Shown: positions 1 through 7,444, counted from the stretch's first letter. The stretch: 13,743 bases of DNA from Verrucomicrobiales bacterium (GCA_023253615.1 JALRFZ010000069.1:1-13743); one strand, 5' to 3'. Made by a program: numbers and translations. Notes: a model not told the origin generated them from the letters alone.

Positions 1-88
1 CGGGTTTGCCGGTTCTCAGGAGCTCCACGACTTGAGCCTTGAACTCCTCGGTGTATCGTTTTCGGGTCTTGGTGGCCATCGTCTTCAT
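1..88 (-). CDS. IS3-family transposase OrfA, N-terminal fragment
   Basis: The minus strand from 88 reads MKTMATKTRKRYTEEFKAQ, then VVELLRTGKP, and runs off the window edge. The RKRYTEEFKAQVVELL block is the first helix of the helix-turn-helix (HTH_Tnp_1) that opens OrfA of IS3/IS911-type elements. OrfA binds the element ends and is normally joined to OrfB, the DDE catalytic part, by programmed frameshifting. Only about 29 residues are visible, so OrfB and the subgroup cannot be assessed. The start is either the ATG at 88 or the in-frame ATG at 79 (MATKTRKRY), which is the more usual beginning for this family. Family assignment is from sequence resemblance. Confidence 0.78.
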   Translation of the reverse strand, partial: MKTMATKTRKRYTEEFKAQVVELLRTGKP

Positions 89-97
89 TGTGGTCTT

Positions 98-120
98 GGA
101 TGGTCCAAAAAGCTAGCTCA
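98..120 (-). repeat. Probable IS terminal inverted repeat
   Basis: These are the last bases before the orfA leader meets the interrupted gene. Minus-strand reading begins TGAGCTAGCTTTTTGGACC. Position, TG start and the abrupt switch to exonuclease coding sequence at about 121 support an element terminus. Its partner repeat is outside the window. Confidence 0.45.
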
Positions 121-1526
121 CCTCAGACAGGGCCTTCGAGAACTACGTCGGCAAGTGTCCCGTCGTCGCCTTCAACTCGGACTACGACTGGAACCAGGTC
201 CTTATCCCGGAATGGAAGCGGCTCGGGATAGAGGCAATCGGCTCGGCGGGCTTCTGCGCCTACAAGCTCGCGCAACGCCTCCTCGACCCGGTCCCTGCCG
301 GGAATTGCAAGCTGCAAACCCTTCGCCAGTATTACCGGCTTCCCGAACGTGGGGCCCACTCCGCCCTCGGTGACGTGGAGACCGTGATCGACCTTCTCCA
401 AAATGTGCTGCGTCCGCTCGCCGAGCGACGCGGGCTCAAGACTTGGCAACGCCTGTGCGATTACACCGATCAGGAATGGTATGCGTCGCGGATTTCCTTC
501 GGGAAGTTCAAAGGACGACTCTTTTTTGAGGCGACGACCGATCCGGATCTGATGGGCTGGCTCAAGTGGCTCGCCGAATCGTCGAACGAACGGAGTTCCC
601 GCATGGGGCGCTGGTATCTGCGCCAACTCGAATCCGGGGCGTCCATCGGAGACGTCGCCATGCTCGACCTCGGGACTCTCGAGGGCGGCGGCGCGGTCCA
701 GGCAGGTCTGGTGATCTTTCAGCAGGCAGAGACCGAACAGTACCGTCGCCTCGTCGAAGCTGCCCGTGCGAGGCTTGCTGACCTCGAACTTGAGCTCGGA
801 GTCGAAAAGGCGAAAATTGATACGATCAGGGCACGGCTTTTCACCGCTCTGCGTCCCCTCTACCAGGAACGGGACCGGATTCGGATCCAGGTCCGGTATC
901 GCCGCGAATACATCGATCGCCTCCTCGCAGAGGGGGAAGAGGCCGCCGCATCAGCAACCGAAGGATTCGAGAGGGAAACCACGGAGAATGATGCGGAATA
1001 CGATTCAACGGCCTCGGCCCTGAGCGGGAAGCGGGAACTCAACGAAGAGGAGACTTCACGGCTCAAGGATCTGTGGAAGAAGCTCGTTCGGATGTTCCAC
1101 CCCGACCAATACGAACAGGACCCCGAAAAGCGTCTCACCTACGAACGCCTCACCCAGGCAATCAACGACGCCCGGGATCGGGGCGACATCGAGCTGCTCG
1201 AGAGCATCGCGAAAGATCCAGACACCTTCATGCGGCGGCAAGGTTGGGCATCCGTGGATTTCGGCGGCGGCGACGGACTCCGCGAGCTGCGATCCCTCTA
1301 CGTGCATCTCCAGAGCCGCATTTTCGAATTGATCGAGGCCCTGGACGATCTGCGGGGCAGTCCCGATTACGAGCTCCACGGACTCGCTGAGGCGGACCCG
1401 TCGGTCATTGACGAAGTTGTGGGAGCCCAGCGGGAGGAACTCATGACAGAAATTCGGAACCTTCGCTTCGAGGCCGACCGACTCTCGTCCGAAATTGAGG
1501 AGCTCGTCGGCGAGTCGCCGTTTTGA
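121..1526 (+). pseudogene. 5'-truncated DEDDh exonuclease / ExoX-C / J-domain protein
   Basis: The reading frame is open from the IS boundary to the TGA ending at 1526, about 467 codons, and has no credible native start. The GTG at 375 falls inside the exonuclease domain. In order: exonuclease motif II (NSDYDW, 174-191); motif III HSALGD (357-374), which is the H-x4-D pattern of DEDDh 3'-5' exonucleases of the DnaQ/ExoX type; an ExoX C-terminal-like module with FGKFKG (498-515) and DPDLMGWLKWL; a charged, probably coiled-coil stretch (about 740-1020); a J-domain-like segment (about 1040-1215) with HPD at 1098-1106; and a second helical tail to the stop. Motif I, with the first two metal ligands (DxE), is missing, so the product is probably inactive as an exonuclease. 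No internal stop or frameshift is seen, suggesting recent disruption. The combination points to nucleic-acid processing with an Hsp70 recruiter, which is inference. Confidence 0.8.
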
Positions 1527-1791
1527 GGGGAATCGGTGATTAACGAATCGACTCGGACGCTGCAGAACAGTTGCAAGCAGGTCCACCCACGGGCATTATC
1601 GACTTTTACATTCGGGTGGGAGGACGTAGCCCGCGCCCGTGAACCCGAACGCGACCCCCATCCCCATGCTGCCCGGCCCTATCCTGATCATCAACGCACC
1701 CGGATGCGAACGTCTTTTGCGGATGCACACTCTCTCCTCCAGCAACTCGATTGGGGCGACTCGCTGGTCCGATGGGAAAATGGAAGGTCCA

Positions 1792-2289
1792 ATGATGTCG
1801 AATGAGCCTTTACTGCGAAAGAGTCCAAGCGAAGGTGTGATATTTTGGATTGATCAGATCGAGGAAGTGGGCCAATGGGACTGGTTTGGCGGAGAAGCGG
1901 AACCGGATGAATGGAAAGATCTCGAGTTTGTGGCGAAACTAAACGAGGAAGATTACTTCCGGGCCTTGGCCACCGGAATTGCCGGAACCACGAAACAGCT
2001 CATTTGCCTTCGACGAGAAATCTGGTGGCTGGGCAACGATCCCATCCGGCGGGGGCTGGCTGACGGTCTCCCGGGCCGACACCAGGAGAACCTCCTGGCG
2101 TTGTTCGATCTGCTGTCCGGGGACGATCCCACGGAGCGATTCGTTAAGCTGGAGGCGCTGCGTGAAATGGGACGCCTTGACGAGGCGAAGGCCATGGTCG
2201 TAGAGGGATTCCCCGCCGAAGCGAACCCGGCTCTGCCAGTACTACGCCGACTGATCGAGGAGGGGGAGACGCGGGTGGCGAAGCTTTAA
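1792..2289 (+). CDS. Hypothetical protein, 165 aa
   Basis: I do not recognise a family. The start at 1792 is preferred because GGAAGG lies about five bases upstream. In-frame ATGs further upstream (1639, 1780) would add a low-complexity leader without a better ribosome site. The protein begins MMSNEPLLRK and has an acidic, Trp-rich N-terminal half (FWIDQIEEVGQWDWFGG, EWKDLEF). Its C-terminal half is helical, with RFVKLEALREMGRLDEAKAM resembling a single tetratricopeptide-like helical hairpin. There is no signal peptide or membrane segment, so it should be cytosolic. It stands alone between the truncated exonuclease gene and the oppositely oriented HicB-like gene. The local base composition looks less GC-rich than the operon to its right, by eye, consistent with accessory DNA. 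Confidence 0.6.
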   Translation: MMSNEPLLRKSPSEGVIFWIDQIEEVGQWDWFGGEAEPDEWKDLEFVAKLNEEDYFRALATGIAGTTKQLICLRREIWWLGNDPIRRGLADGLPGRHQENLLALFDLLSGDDPTERFVKLEALREMGRLDEAKAMVVEGFPAEANPALPVLRRLIEEGETRVAKL

Positions 2290-2458
2290 AGAGGTAATTT
2301 CCAGAGCGAGAGGGCCTTGTGAAAAGACTACCAAGTCTTCGCGGAAGGAGGCTATACGGTTGAAATCAAGCTCCCCCACACCGCAGATTCTGTATTTTTT
2401 ATTTAAGTTGGCTGCCAATTGCTGAGCGAAACCAAGTTTTCGTAACGTTCTCGGATTT
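2290..2458. other. Intergenic, no gene seen
   Basis: This convergent spacer lies between the hypothetical gene and the HicB-like gene. It is more AT-rich than the rest, with a run of T near 2393-2400 and TTGGCTGCCAA near 2407-2417, a 4-bp hairpin. Neither strand gives a hairpin followed by a T-run, so no intrinsic terminator is called. A minus-strand frame of 83 codons crosses it (2242-2493), but it resembles no known family and overlaps the end of hicB. Confidence 0.5.
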
Positions 2459-2653
2459 TCAAACCACCTCCAGCACTCCGACACGGCGGACACCGGGGAT
2501 GCCGCCCTCCACGAGATCCTGATAGAGTGAAACGAGCATCTCCTTCAGTTGATCAAGAGTCTCACCCTGGGTCCACTGATCGGGATATTCATTCAGATAT
2601 CCAAGGAACCCGCCTTCGGGCGCTTCCCGATAAGTGAACTGAAGGGTGGTCAT
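2459..2653 (-). CDS. Orphan HicB-like antitoxin (UPF0150)
   Basis: A 64-residue protein starting MTTLQFTYREAPEGGFLGYL and ending GVRRVGVLEVV. This matches the small HicB/UPF0150 fold: a beta hairpin with a conserved G-G-F/Y-x-G pattern (residues 13-18), an acidic Q-G-E-T turn (29-32), then the helix LDQLKEMLVSLYQDLVE (33-49). HicB normally neutralises HicA, an mRNA interferase. No HicA-like frame was found on either side. The 169 bp downstream gives only a frame with no HicA features. The ATG at 2653 is preferred because the family begins just before the first strand; further upstream in-frame sequence is unrelated. It lies 32 bp after the ligase stop on the same strand, so it may be the last gene of that operon. 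No Shine-Dalgarno; the leader ends CTCCTTCCC. Confidence 0.75.
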   Translation of the reverse strand: MTTLQFTYREAPEGGFLGYLNEYPDQWTQGETLDQLKEMLVSLYQDLVEGGIPGVRRVGVLEVV

Positions 2654-2685
2654 GGGAAGGAGTCTAGTCCAGTGCGATAGACGGG

Positions 2686-3750
2686 TCAATAAACACCCTC
2701 GATCACCTTGCCGGTCAATGCTCCGAAGGGGCGCACATCGCCGACCCCGTCCCACGCGTATTTGGCGTGCGGCTTGCGGCGGATCGCCTCGTCGCGCTCG
2801 AGGAAGCGGGGCATGAAGAACTCGTGCGTCAGCGTGGTCAGTTCGACCCGGCCGTATTCGCCGTATTCCTTCGTGATCTCGGTCTTCTCCGGATCGACGA
2901 TGCGTAATACTGCGCGCGGCTGCGGGGCGTAGTAGGTGACGCTGTAGTTGTTCGCTTTGAGTTCCTCCGGAATGGAGACGGCCAGCCCCATGAGGGTGTT
3001 GCCATAGGTGGGCACGAACTGGGCCTTGTCCTCGAGCACTTCCTCCTGCAGGAAACGGACATACTCGGGAGTCATCGAAGTGCCACCGCAGAAACAGCCC
3101 TTGATGCCATGGCCGGCGATGGAGATGCGCTCACCGATGGAGGCGAGGAGGCGCGGAGTCGTGAAGATACATTGGATGTCGCGATGCTTGATGATCTCCA
3201 CGGCCTGCTCCATGACGTGGGCCTGATAGCGCTCGGCCTCCTCGAAGGCCTTGCGGGCGATCACCTTCTTCACCCAGCGGGGGTCGCAATCGACGTGGTA
3301 ACAGCTGCCGCCGCGGAAATTCGCGAGGTGCTCGACAGCGAGACGGAGACGGCGCGGACCGGTCGGCCCCACCATGATCCAGTTGCCCCCCTTGGGGAAA
3401 AACTCGTCGCTGAGCTGGTGGGAGAATTGCTCGTAGTCGTGTTTGTAATCATCCCACCCGACACGCTGTTTCGGGAGGCCCGTGGTGCCCCCGGTCTCGA
3501 AGACATTGAAGGGGCGTCCCTTGAACGCGTTCGGCACGAAGCGCTCGTTCTTCTCGTCGCGCAGCCACTCGTCCTGGAAATGGGGGAATTTCACGATGTC
3601 CTCGTAGGTCTTCACCTCTTCGCGGGGATCCCAGCCGGCGCTCTTCTTCCAATCGAGCCAGAAGGGGCATCCGGTTTCATCACTGAAGTGCCACGTCATC
3701 ATTTCGCGGACACGTTCGTCGAGTTGTGCTTTGGCTTCGTCAGCGGTCAT
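2686..3750 (-). CDS. EhpF/PaaK-like adenylate-forming enzyme without C-terminal lid
   Basis: A 354-residue cytosolic protein related to the phenylacetate-CoA ligase branch of the ANL superfamily, closest by eye to proteins annotated as phenazine antibiotic biosynthesis (EhpF-like). Such enzymes activate a carboxylic acid as acyl-AMP. The N-terminal signature is MTWHFSDETGCPFWLDW (18-34). The phosphate-binding loop is TGGTTGLPK (86-94). The A5 region is YGNTLMG (249-255), where the acidic residue usual in YGxTE is leucine. The ribose-binding acid is in GVGDVRP (335-341, D338). The chain ends 13 residues later, so the roughly 100-residue mobile domain with the A10 lysine is absent. It lies 87 bp after the symporter, fitting activation of an imported acid. 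Substrate and whether CoA is used are unknown. ATG at 3750, no Shine-Dalgarno. Confidence 0.8.
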   Translation of the reverse strand: MTADEAKAQLDERVREMMTWHFSDETGCPFWLDWKKSAGWDPREEVKTYEDIVKFPHFQDEWLRDEKNERFVPNAFKGRPFNVFETGGTTGLPKQRVGWDDYKHDYEQFSHQLSDEFFPKGGNWIMVGPTGPRRLRLAVEHLANFRGGSCYHVDCDPRWVKKVIARKAFEEAERYQAHVMEQAVEIIKHRDIQCIFTTPRLLASIGERISIAGHGIKGCFCGGTSMTPEYVRFLQEEVLEDKAQFVPTYGNTLMGLAVSIPEELKANNYSVTYYAPQPRAVLRIVDPEKTEITKEYGEYGRVELTTLTHEFFMPRFLERDEAIRRKPHAKYAWDGVGDVRPFGALTGKVIEGVY

Positions 3751-3808
3751 AGGTCTTTTAAAAAAGCGGTTCCGAGGAGGGGGAGGTTCAAGAGGGTTGG
3801 GTGCCGCA

Positions 3809-3828
3809 CCGGACAGGGTCAGGTCCGG
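3809..3828 (-). repeat. Hairpin after the symporter stop
   Basis: CCGGAC at 3809-3814 pairs with GTCCGG at 3823-3828 around an 8-nt loop. The overlapping GGTCCGGACC (3822-3831) is itself a perfect palindrome. It lies about 10 bp after the symporter stop in the direction of transcription. No T-run follows, so it is not a standard intrinsic terminator. It could stabilise the 3' end or modulate read-through into the ligase gene. Confidence 0.4.
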
Positions 3829-3837
3829 ACCGGAAGA

Positions 3838-5397
3838 TCACACGAAAAACTTACGAATCGTCTCCTCGCCCGGTTTCCTCGTGAAGAGCGAAACCACGAT
3901 CAAGGTCACGGTCGAGACCGCGACGATGACGGCCACCGGCATCATGCCGAAGACGAGCATCTCGTCGCTCGCGGCCCCGGCGGGTTTCACGGCGATGATG
4001 TCGCGATAGAAAAGGACGCTCCAGACCACAACAACGGAAAGGATGCTGGCGACGGCGCCCGCCGCGGTCGTGCCCTTCCAGTAGAGCGCTCCCACGACGA
4101 GCGGAAAGAGCCCTGCGAATCCGCTGAAGCACCACACGCCGAGATCGAAGACGTGCGCGCTGTTCATGAGCCAGAGCGAGAGCGCGTAGGTGATGCCCAC
4201 GACGAAGAGGATGAAGGCACGCGCGATGAGGATCTTCTGCGCGTCGGTGAAGCGGTCCGCCCCGTATTTCCGCACGACGATGTCGTTCGTGAACATCGTG
4301 CCGAGGCACATGAACTGGGAATCGAGCGAGGACATGATCGCCGCGAGCACGCCGGCCCCGACGAGCCCGGAGAGCACCGGCGAATGCACGAGCTGGCCCA
4401 CCATGCGGCCGAGGACGGAATTCGGCGACTGGCCTTCCCCGAGAGGACCGAGGTAGGCGGCGGCCCAGATCCCGATGAGGATGCAGGGCAGCCAGACGAT
4501 CATGATGAAGACCGGGTGGGCGACGACGGTAAGCTTGAAGCTCTTGGCACTCTTCGCGGTGAGCCAATGCTGGAACAGGTGCGGGAACATCCCGACGGAG
4601 AGCGGCACGAAGCAATAACTGAGGAACTCCAGCTTCCCGATCATTCCCTCGCGCGAAGCCCTGGCCGAGGCGAAATCACTCGCCAACACGCTCTCGCTCG
4701 CGGCCTTGAGCCCACCGAGGTTCTTCGAGATCATGTAGAAGGCGATCACCCCCGTGACCATGAAAACAATGGTCTGGAAGGTATTGGCCCACACCGCGCC
4801 CCGGAGTCCGCCGAAGAACACATAAAAGAGCACGATGAAACAGATCACGGCACTGCCGAGCCACGGTGGAATCCCTCCGTTCAAGGGATGCGGCTGCCCA
4901 TTGGGCAACGGCGGCATCGGGAAGGCGTCGGGAAAGAGCCCGGCCGTGGTCGGTTGGATGAATTTCCCGGCGGCGATCACCCCGACGAGCAGGTAGGGAA
5001 TGACGAGGAGGACGAGAATGGGGAAGAGCAGATAGCCCAGCCGCGGCGACTCGAAGCGATCGCGGAAGAACTCGCACTGGGTGAGGTAGCCGTGCCGTTT
5101 CCCGACGGCCCAGAGCCGGATGCCCACGGCGAAGAAAACCGCCGAGTGGATCAGGCCCGACCAGGAGGCCATCAACCCGTAGACGCCGACACCGGTGGTG
5201 TAGGCTTTGGCGGTGGAGCCGACGATGGCGAATCCCGTCATCGTCGTGCCGAAGATCGACATGAGCAGAAGGAAGGATCCCACCGATCGGCTGACCACGA
5301 AATAATCGGAGCTGGTGCCCTTGAAAAAGCGGCTGCTCAACAGGCCCAGCCCGATGAGGAGGGAGAGATATCCGACGAGGATGTAGAAGGTCGTCAT
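3838..5397 (-). CDS. Sodium:solute symporter (SSS/SLC5 family)
   Basis: A 519-residue inner-membrane protein with about 13 hydrophobic helices, the usual length for the SSS family, which couples Na+ entry to uptake of an organic solute. The first helix is at residues 3-21. Family landmarks are SMSIFGTTMTG-like residues in the unwound early helix (about 46-56), GGLRGAVWANTFQ (196-208), which corresponds to the conserved GGLRAVxWTDxxQ block, and SSLDSQF...FTNDI, the helix-8 region that contributes to the sodium site. It sits 36 bp after a DUF3311 peptide, a pairing seen with several SSS transporters. The adjacent adenylating enzyme suggests a carboxylate substrate, but sequence does not fix it. 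The ATG at 5397 is preceded by a C/T-rich leader, not a Shine-Dalgarno. Confidence 0.92.
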   Translation of the reverse strand: MTTFYILVGYLSLLIGLGLLSSRFFKGTSSDYFVVSRSVGSFLLLMSIFGTTMTGFAIVGSTAKAYTTGVGVYGLMASWSGLIHSAVFFAVGIRLWAVGKRHGYLTQCEFFRDRFESPRLGYLLFPILVLLVIPYLLVGVIAAGKFIQPTTAGLFPDAFPMPPLPNGQPHPLNGGIPPWLGSAVICFIVLFYVFFGGLRGAVWANTFQTIVFMVTGVIAFYMISKNLGGLKAASESVLASDFASARASREGMIGKLEFLSYCFVPLSVGMFPHLFQHWLTAKSAKSFKLTVVAHPVFIMIVWLPCILIGIWAAAYLGPLGEGQSPNSVLGRMVGQLVHSPVLSGLVGAGVLAAIMSSLDSQFMCLGTMFTNDIVVRKYGADRFTDAQKILIARAFILFVVGITYALSLWLMNSAHVFDLGVWCFSGFAGLFPLVVGALYWKGTTAAGAVASILSVVVVWSVLFYRDIIAVKPAGAASDEMLVFGMMPVAVIVAVSTVTLIVVSLFTRKPGEETIRKFFV

Positions 5398-5433
5398 TTC
5401 AGAAAGGGAAAAGGAAGCGATGCGCCGTGGTCG

Positions 5434-5655
5434 TCACTTCCCCTCCCCCTCGTCCGCCCAGGCCTCGATCCGGTGCGGCCAGGCGAAACGGTTCACCGCG
5501 GCCCAGAAGAAGGCGACGACGATGGAGAAAAGGGCGTGGTAGCCGAGTCCGGCGGGCATGAAGCCCAGCCAGAGCGTCTTGTTGTCCCAGTTCCAGCCAT
5601 CCTGGTGCAGGATGGCGAGAATCACGAAGACCGCGATCGCAATTTTGGTGTTCAT
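5434..5655 (-). CDS. DUF3311-type small membrane protein, symporter partner
   Basis: A 73-residue protein with two membrane helices, about residues 4-18 and 36-57. Between them is LHQDGWNWDNKTLWLGFMPAGLGYHA, which matches DUF3311 in its HxDxW turn, the L-x-G-F-x-P-x-G-L motif and Y-H-A. The tail is short and charged (WADEGEGK). DUF3311 proteins are commonly encoded directly before an SSS symporter and are thought to be an accessory subunit, although the function of most is not established. The gap to the symporter is 36 bp, consistent with co-transcription. The start ATG at 5655 is well placed before the first helix. I see no Shine-Dalgarno. Confidence 0.85.
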   Translation of the reverse strand: MNTKIAIAVFVILAILHQDGWNWDNKTLWLGFMPAGLGYHALFSIVVAFFWAAVNRFAWPHRIEAWADEGEGK

Positions 5656-5708
5656 GTCAGGGGATCGCGTGGTTCTCCCGGGGCGGCAGGGGAGAGCGCC
5701 CGCGTGGA

Positions 5709-5725
5709 GCGGCGTCTTCCGCCGC
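5709..5725 (-). repeat. GC hairpin after the PQQ-like lipoprotein gene
   Basis: GCGGCG (5709-5714) pairs perfectly with CGCCGC (5720-5725) around a 5-nt loop, beginning three bases after the lipoprotein stop in the direction of transcription. No T-run follows, so it is not a canonical terminator. It sits where the secreted-protein part of the operon gives way to the transporter part and could set relative expression. Confidence 0.4.
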
Positions 5726-5728
5726 GCC

Positions 5729-7444
5729 TCAGGGCTGGCCGTAGGCGTAGAGGTGGGTCTGGGTCATCACGTAAAGGGTGCCATTGGCCACCACGCAGGT
5801 CGAGTAGATCGGTGCGGGATAGCTGATCGTGGCGATCTCCTCATACTCCTTGCCGGCCTTCAGCACGACGAGCTCGCCATCCTCGTTGCCGAGGAAGACC
5901 TTGCCATCGACGACGAGGGTCGAGCTCCAGATGTGGGAAAGGGTGTCGTGCTCCCAGTACTTCTCGCCGGTCCCGGCGTCGAGACAAAAGAGTCGGCCGG
6001 AGTAGTCGGCGATGTAGACGAGACCGTCGGCGACCGAGGGCGTCGAGATGGAGCGGCCCACCTCCTTGAACTGCCAGACGATCGCATCGTCTCCGGTGCC
6101 CTTGGAGGGATCGATGCAGGTGATGGCGCCGACGCCTTCCCCGTGCTCGGGATCCTGGCCGATCACGGCGTAGACCTTGTTGTTGTAGACCACGGGCGAG
6201 GAGATGATCTCCGAGGGTCCGGGGTAGGTCGCGTATTTGATCGGCTCGCCCTTGTCGTCGAAACGATACTCCTTCGGACAGCAATCGACCTTCCAGAGCT
6301 CCTTCATCAGATGGAATTCCTCGTCGCCGTCCTTCTCCACGTCGAACTCGTTCGCGTGGAAGCCGTAGGTGTAGCCGTCGCCGGCTCCGAAGATGACGGT
6401 GGGCACGCCGTTGATCTCCGCGTAGGCCGGCGAAGACCAGTTGCAGTGCATGATGCGCTCGCTGATGCCGCTGGCTTCCTCGCCGACGAGTTTGCCGGTC
6501 TCCTTGTCGAGGGCGATCAGGGTCGGGGCGGTCGGGGCGGGGATGTTGATGTGCGACCAATCGACCCCGTTCGAGGTGCTGGCGAAAATCTTGTCGCCGG
6601 CGAGGACGACGGAGCTCGAGGTGATGTTGTGCGGGAAAACGCCCAGCTCGGAACGGATGTCGTAGCCCCAGACGATGTCGGCGCCTTTTTCACCCTTCTC
6701 CACGGGCTCTGCCGAATCGAGCTTCTCGAGTCCGCCCACCCAGTATTTTTTCTCATCCTGGAAAGGGCCGTCGTTGCCATCGCTCATCCCGTAGATGTCG
6801 AGACAGATGATCTCGCCGCGGTTGGAGACGACGTAGCCGTGCTTGCCATCGAGGAGGATGGAGGAACAGATCCCGAGGTATTCCCAGTCGGAGACCTTGC
6901 CGGCCTCGAGCTTTGGCACGGAGAACTGCCAGTTGAGCCCTCCGGTCTTCTCATCGAAAGCCATGACAATGCCGTAGTCGCCCTTCACCGCCTCGATGCG
7001 GGGCTCCTCGTTGTTCGTGCCGACAAAGACCTGCCCCTGGTAGATGGTGGGGGTGCCGTAGGCCTGCGATCCCAGTTTGGCGACCCAGCGGGCGCCTTTC
7101 GCACCGACGATCTCGCCTTTGTCGTCGACCTCACCGGAAGTGATGTCGATGGAGATGTTCTTCGCGGGCGAGAACATGTTCTTGCTGCCGTCGCGCCCCC
7201 ACTGGAGCCACTCGCCACCGCTCGGATCATCCTCGGCGGCATAGACCTTGCCTTCGACCTTGGCGTCTTGAGGCGTGACGGAGGCACCCTCCTTGGGCGC
7301 TTCCTTCGGGGCTTCCGCCGGAGCGGCGGCGGGAGCCTCGGGAGCCGCGGGGGCCTCCGGGGCGGATTCGTTGGAGCGCTCGCAGGAGACCGCGAAGAGG
7401 GCTCCGGCCGCGGTGAGGGCGATGAACGTGTCGGTGGATTTCAT
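5729..7444 (-). CDS. PQQ-like beta-propeller lipoprotein
   Basis: A 571-residue exported protein. Residues 1-21 look like a lipoprotein signal with AVSC as lipobox, Cys21 being the lipidated residue. An Ala/Pro/Glu-rich spacer follows (22-55, repeats of EAPAAPEAPAA type), then a quinoprotein-like propeller from about 75 to the end. Blades show the W-like pattern D-x-x-T-G-x-x-x-W (DEKTGGLNWQF, DKETGKLVGE, DAGTGEKYWEH) and alternating strands such as GTPTIYQGQVFVG and STPSVADGLVYIAD. It has an adjacent Cys-Cys pair (C388-C389, in KVDCCPKEY). No haem-binding CxxCH is seen. Many such propellers bind no PQQ and act as scaffolds, so catalysis is unproven. It lies 51 bp after the first propeller gene. 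Start ATG 7444; leader CATCCCTTCCCAGTC, no Shine-Dalgarno. Confidence 0.85.
   Translation of the reverse strand: MKSTDTFIALTAAGALFAVSCERSNESAPEAPAAPEAPAAAPAEAPKEAPKEGASVTPQDAKVEGKVYAAEDDPSGGEWLQWGRDGSKNMFSPAKNISIDITSGEVDDKGEIVGAKGARWVAKLGSQAYGTPTIYQGQVFVGTNNEEPRIEAVKGDYGIVMAFDEKTGGLNWQFSVPKLEAGKVSDWEYLGICSSILLDGKHGYVVSNRGEIICLDIYGMSDGNDGPFQDEKKYWVGGLEKLDSAEPVEKGEKGADIVWGYDIRSELGVFPHNITSSSVVLAGDKIFASTSNGVDWSHINIPAPTAPTLIALDKETGKLVGEEASGISERIMHCNWSSPAYAEINGVPTVIFGAGDGYTYGFHANEFDVEKDGDEEFHLMKELWKVDCCPKEYRFDDKGEPIKYATYPGPSEIISSPVVYNNKVYAVIGQDPEHGEGVGAITCIDPSKGTGDDAIVWQFKEVGRSISTPSVADGLVYIADYSGRLFCLDAGTGEKYWEHDTLSHIWSSTLVVDGKVFLGNEDGELVVLKAGKEYEEIATISYPAPIYSTCVVANGTLYVMTQTHLYAYGQP

Larger units (their letters stand above)
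1..120 (-). mobile_element. End of an IS3-family insertion sequence (partial)
   Basis: The first 120 bases read, on the minus strand, as the outer end of an insertion sequence followed by the start of its transposase orfA. The outermost minus-strand bases are TGAGCTAGCTTTTTGGACC, plausible for an IS terminal inverted repeat beginning with TG, as in many IS3-family elements. The orfA ATG is about 32 bp inside this end. Directly beyond position 120 the plus strand reads into an exonuclease gene that lacks its beginning, so the element most likely inserted in that gene or deleted its 5' part. The other end and any target duplication lie outside the window, so the exact boundary (117-122) is inferred. 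Confidence 0.65.

Noticed and set aside
375..1526. GTG at 375 as the true start of the J-domain protein
   Set aside because: Exonuclease motifs II and III continue upstream in the same frame to the IS boundary, so 375 is internal.
1583..1619. CCACCC...GGGTGG inverted repeat
   Set aside because: Only six bases with a loop of about 25 and no promoter or terminator context; expected by chance in GC-rich DNA.
1536..1805. Plus-strand 89-codon frame before the hypothetical gene
   Set aside because: No ribosome site and no recognisable pattern, and the 3' end overlaps the better supported start at 1792.
2242..2493. Minus-strand 83-codon frame as a HicA toxin
   Set aside because: It overlaps the end of hicB in another frame and lacks HicA features such as the G-x-H segment and the early basic helix.
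3109..5826. Plus-strand open frame of 905 codons
   Set aside because: It lies antisense to the ligase, symporter and DUF3311 genes, which have clear family motifs. Its translation is low-complexity and rich in charged residues (His, Asp, Glu, Arg), typical of GC-rich antisense frames.
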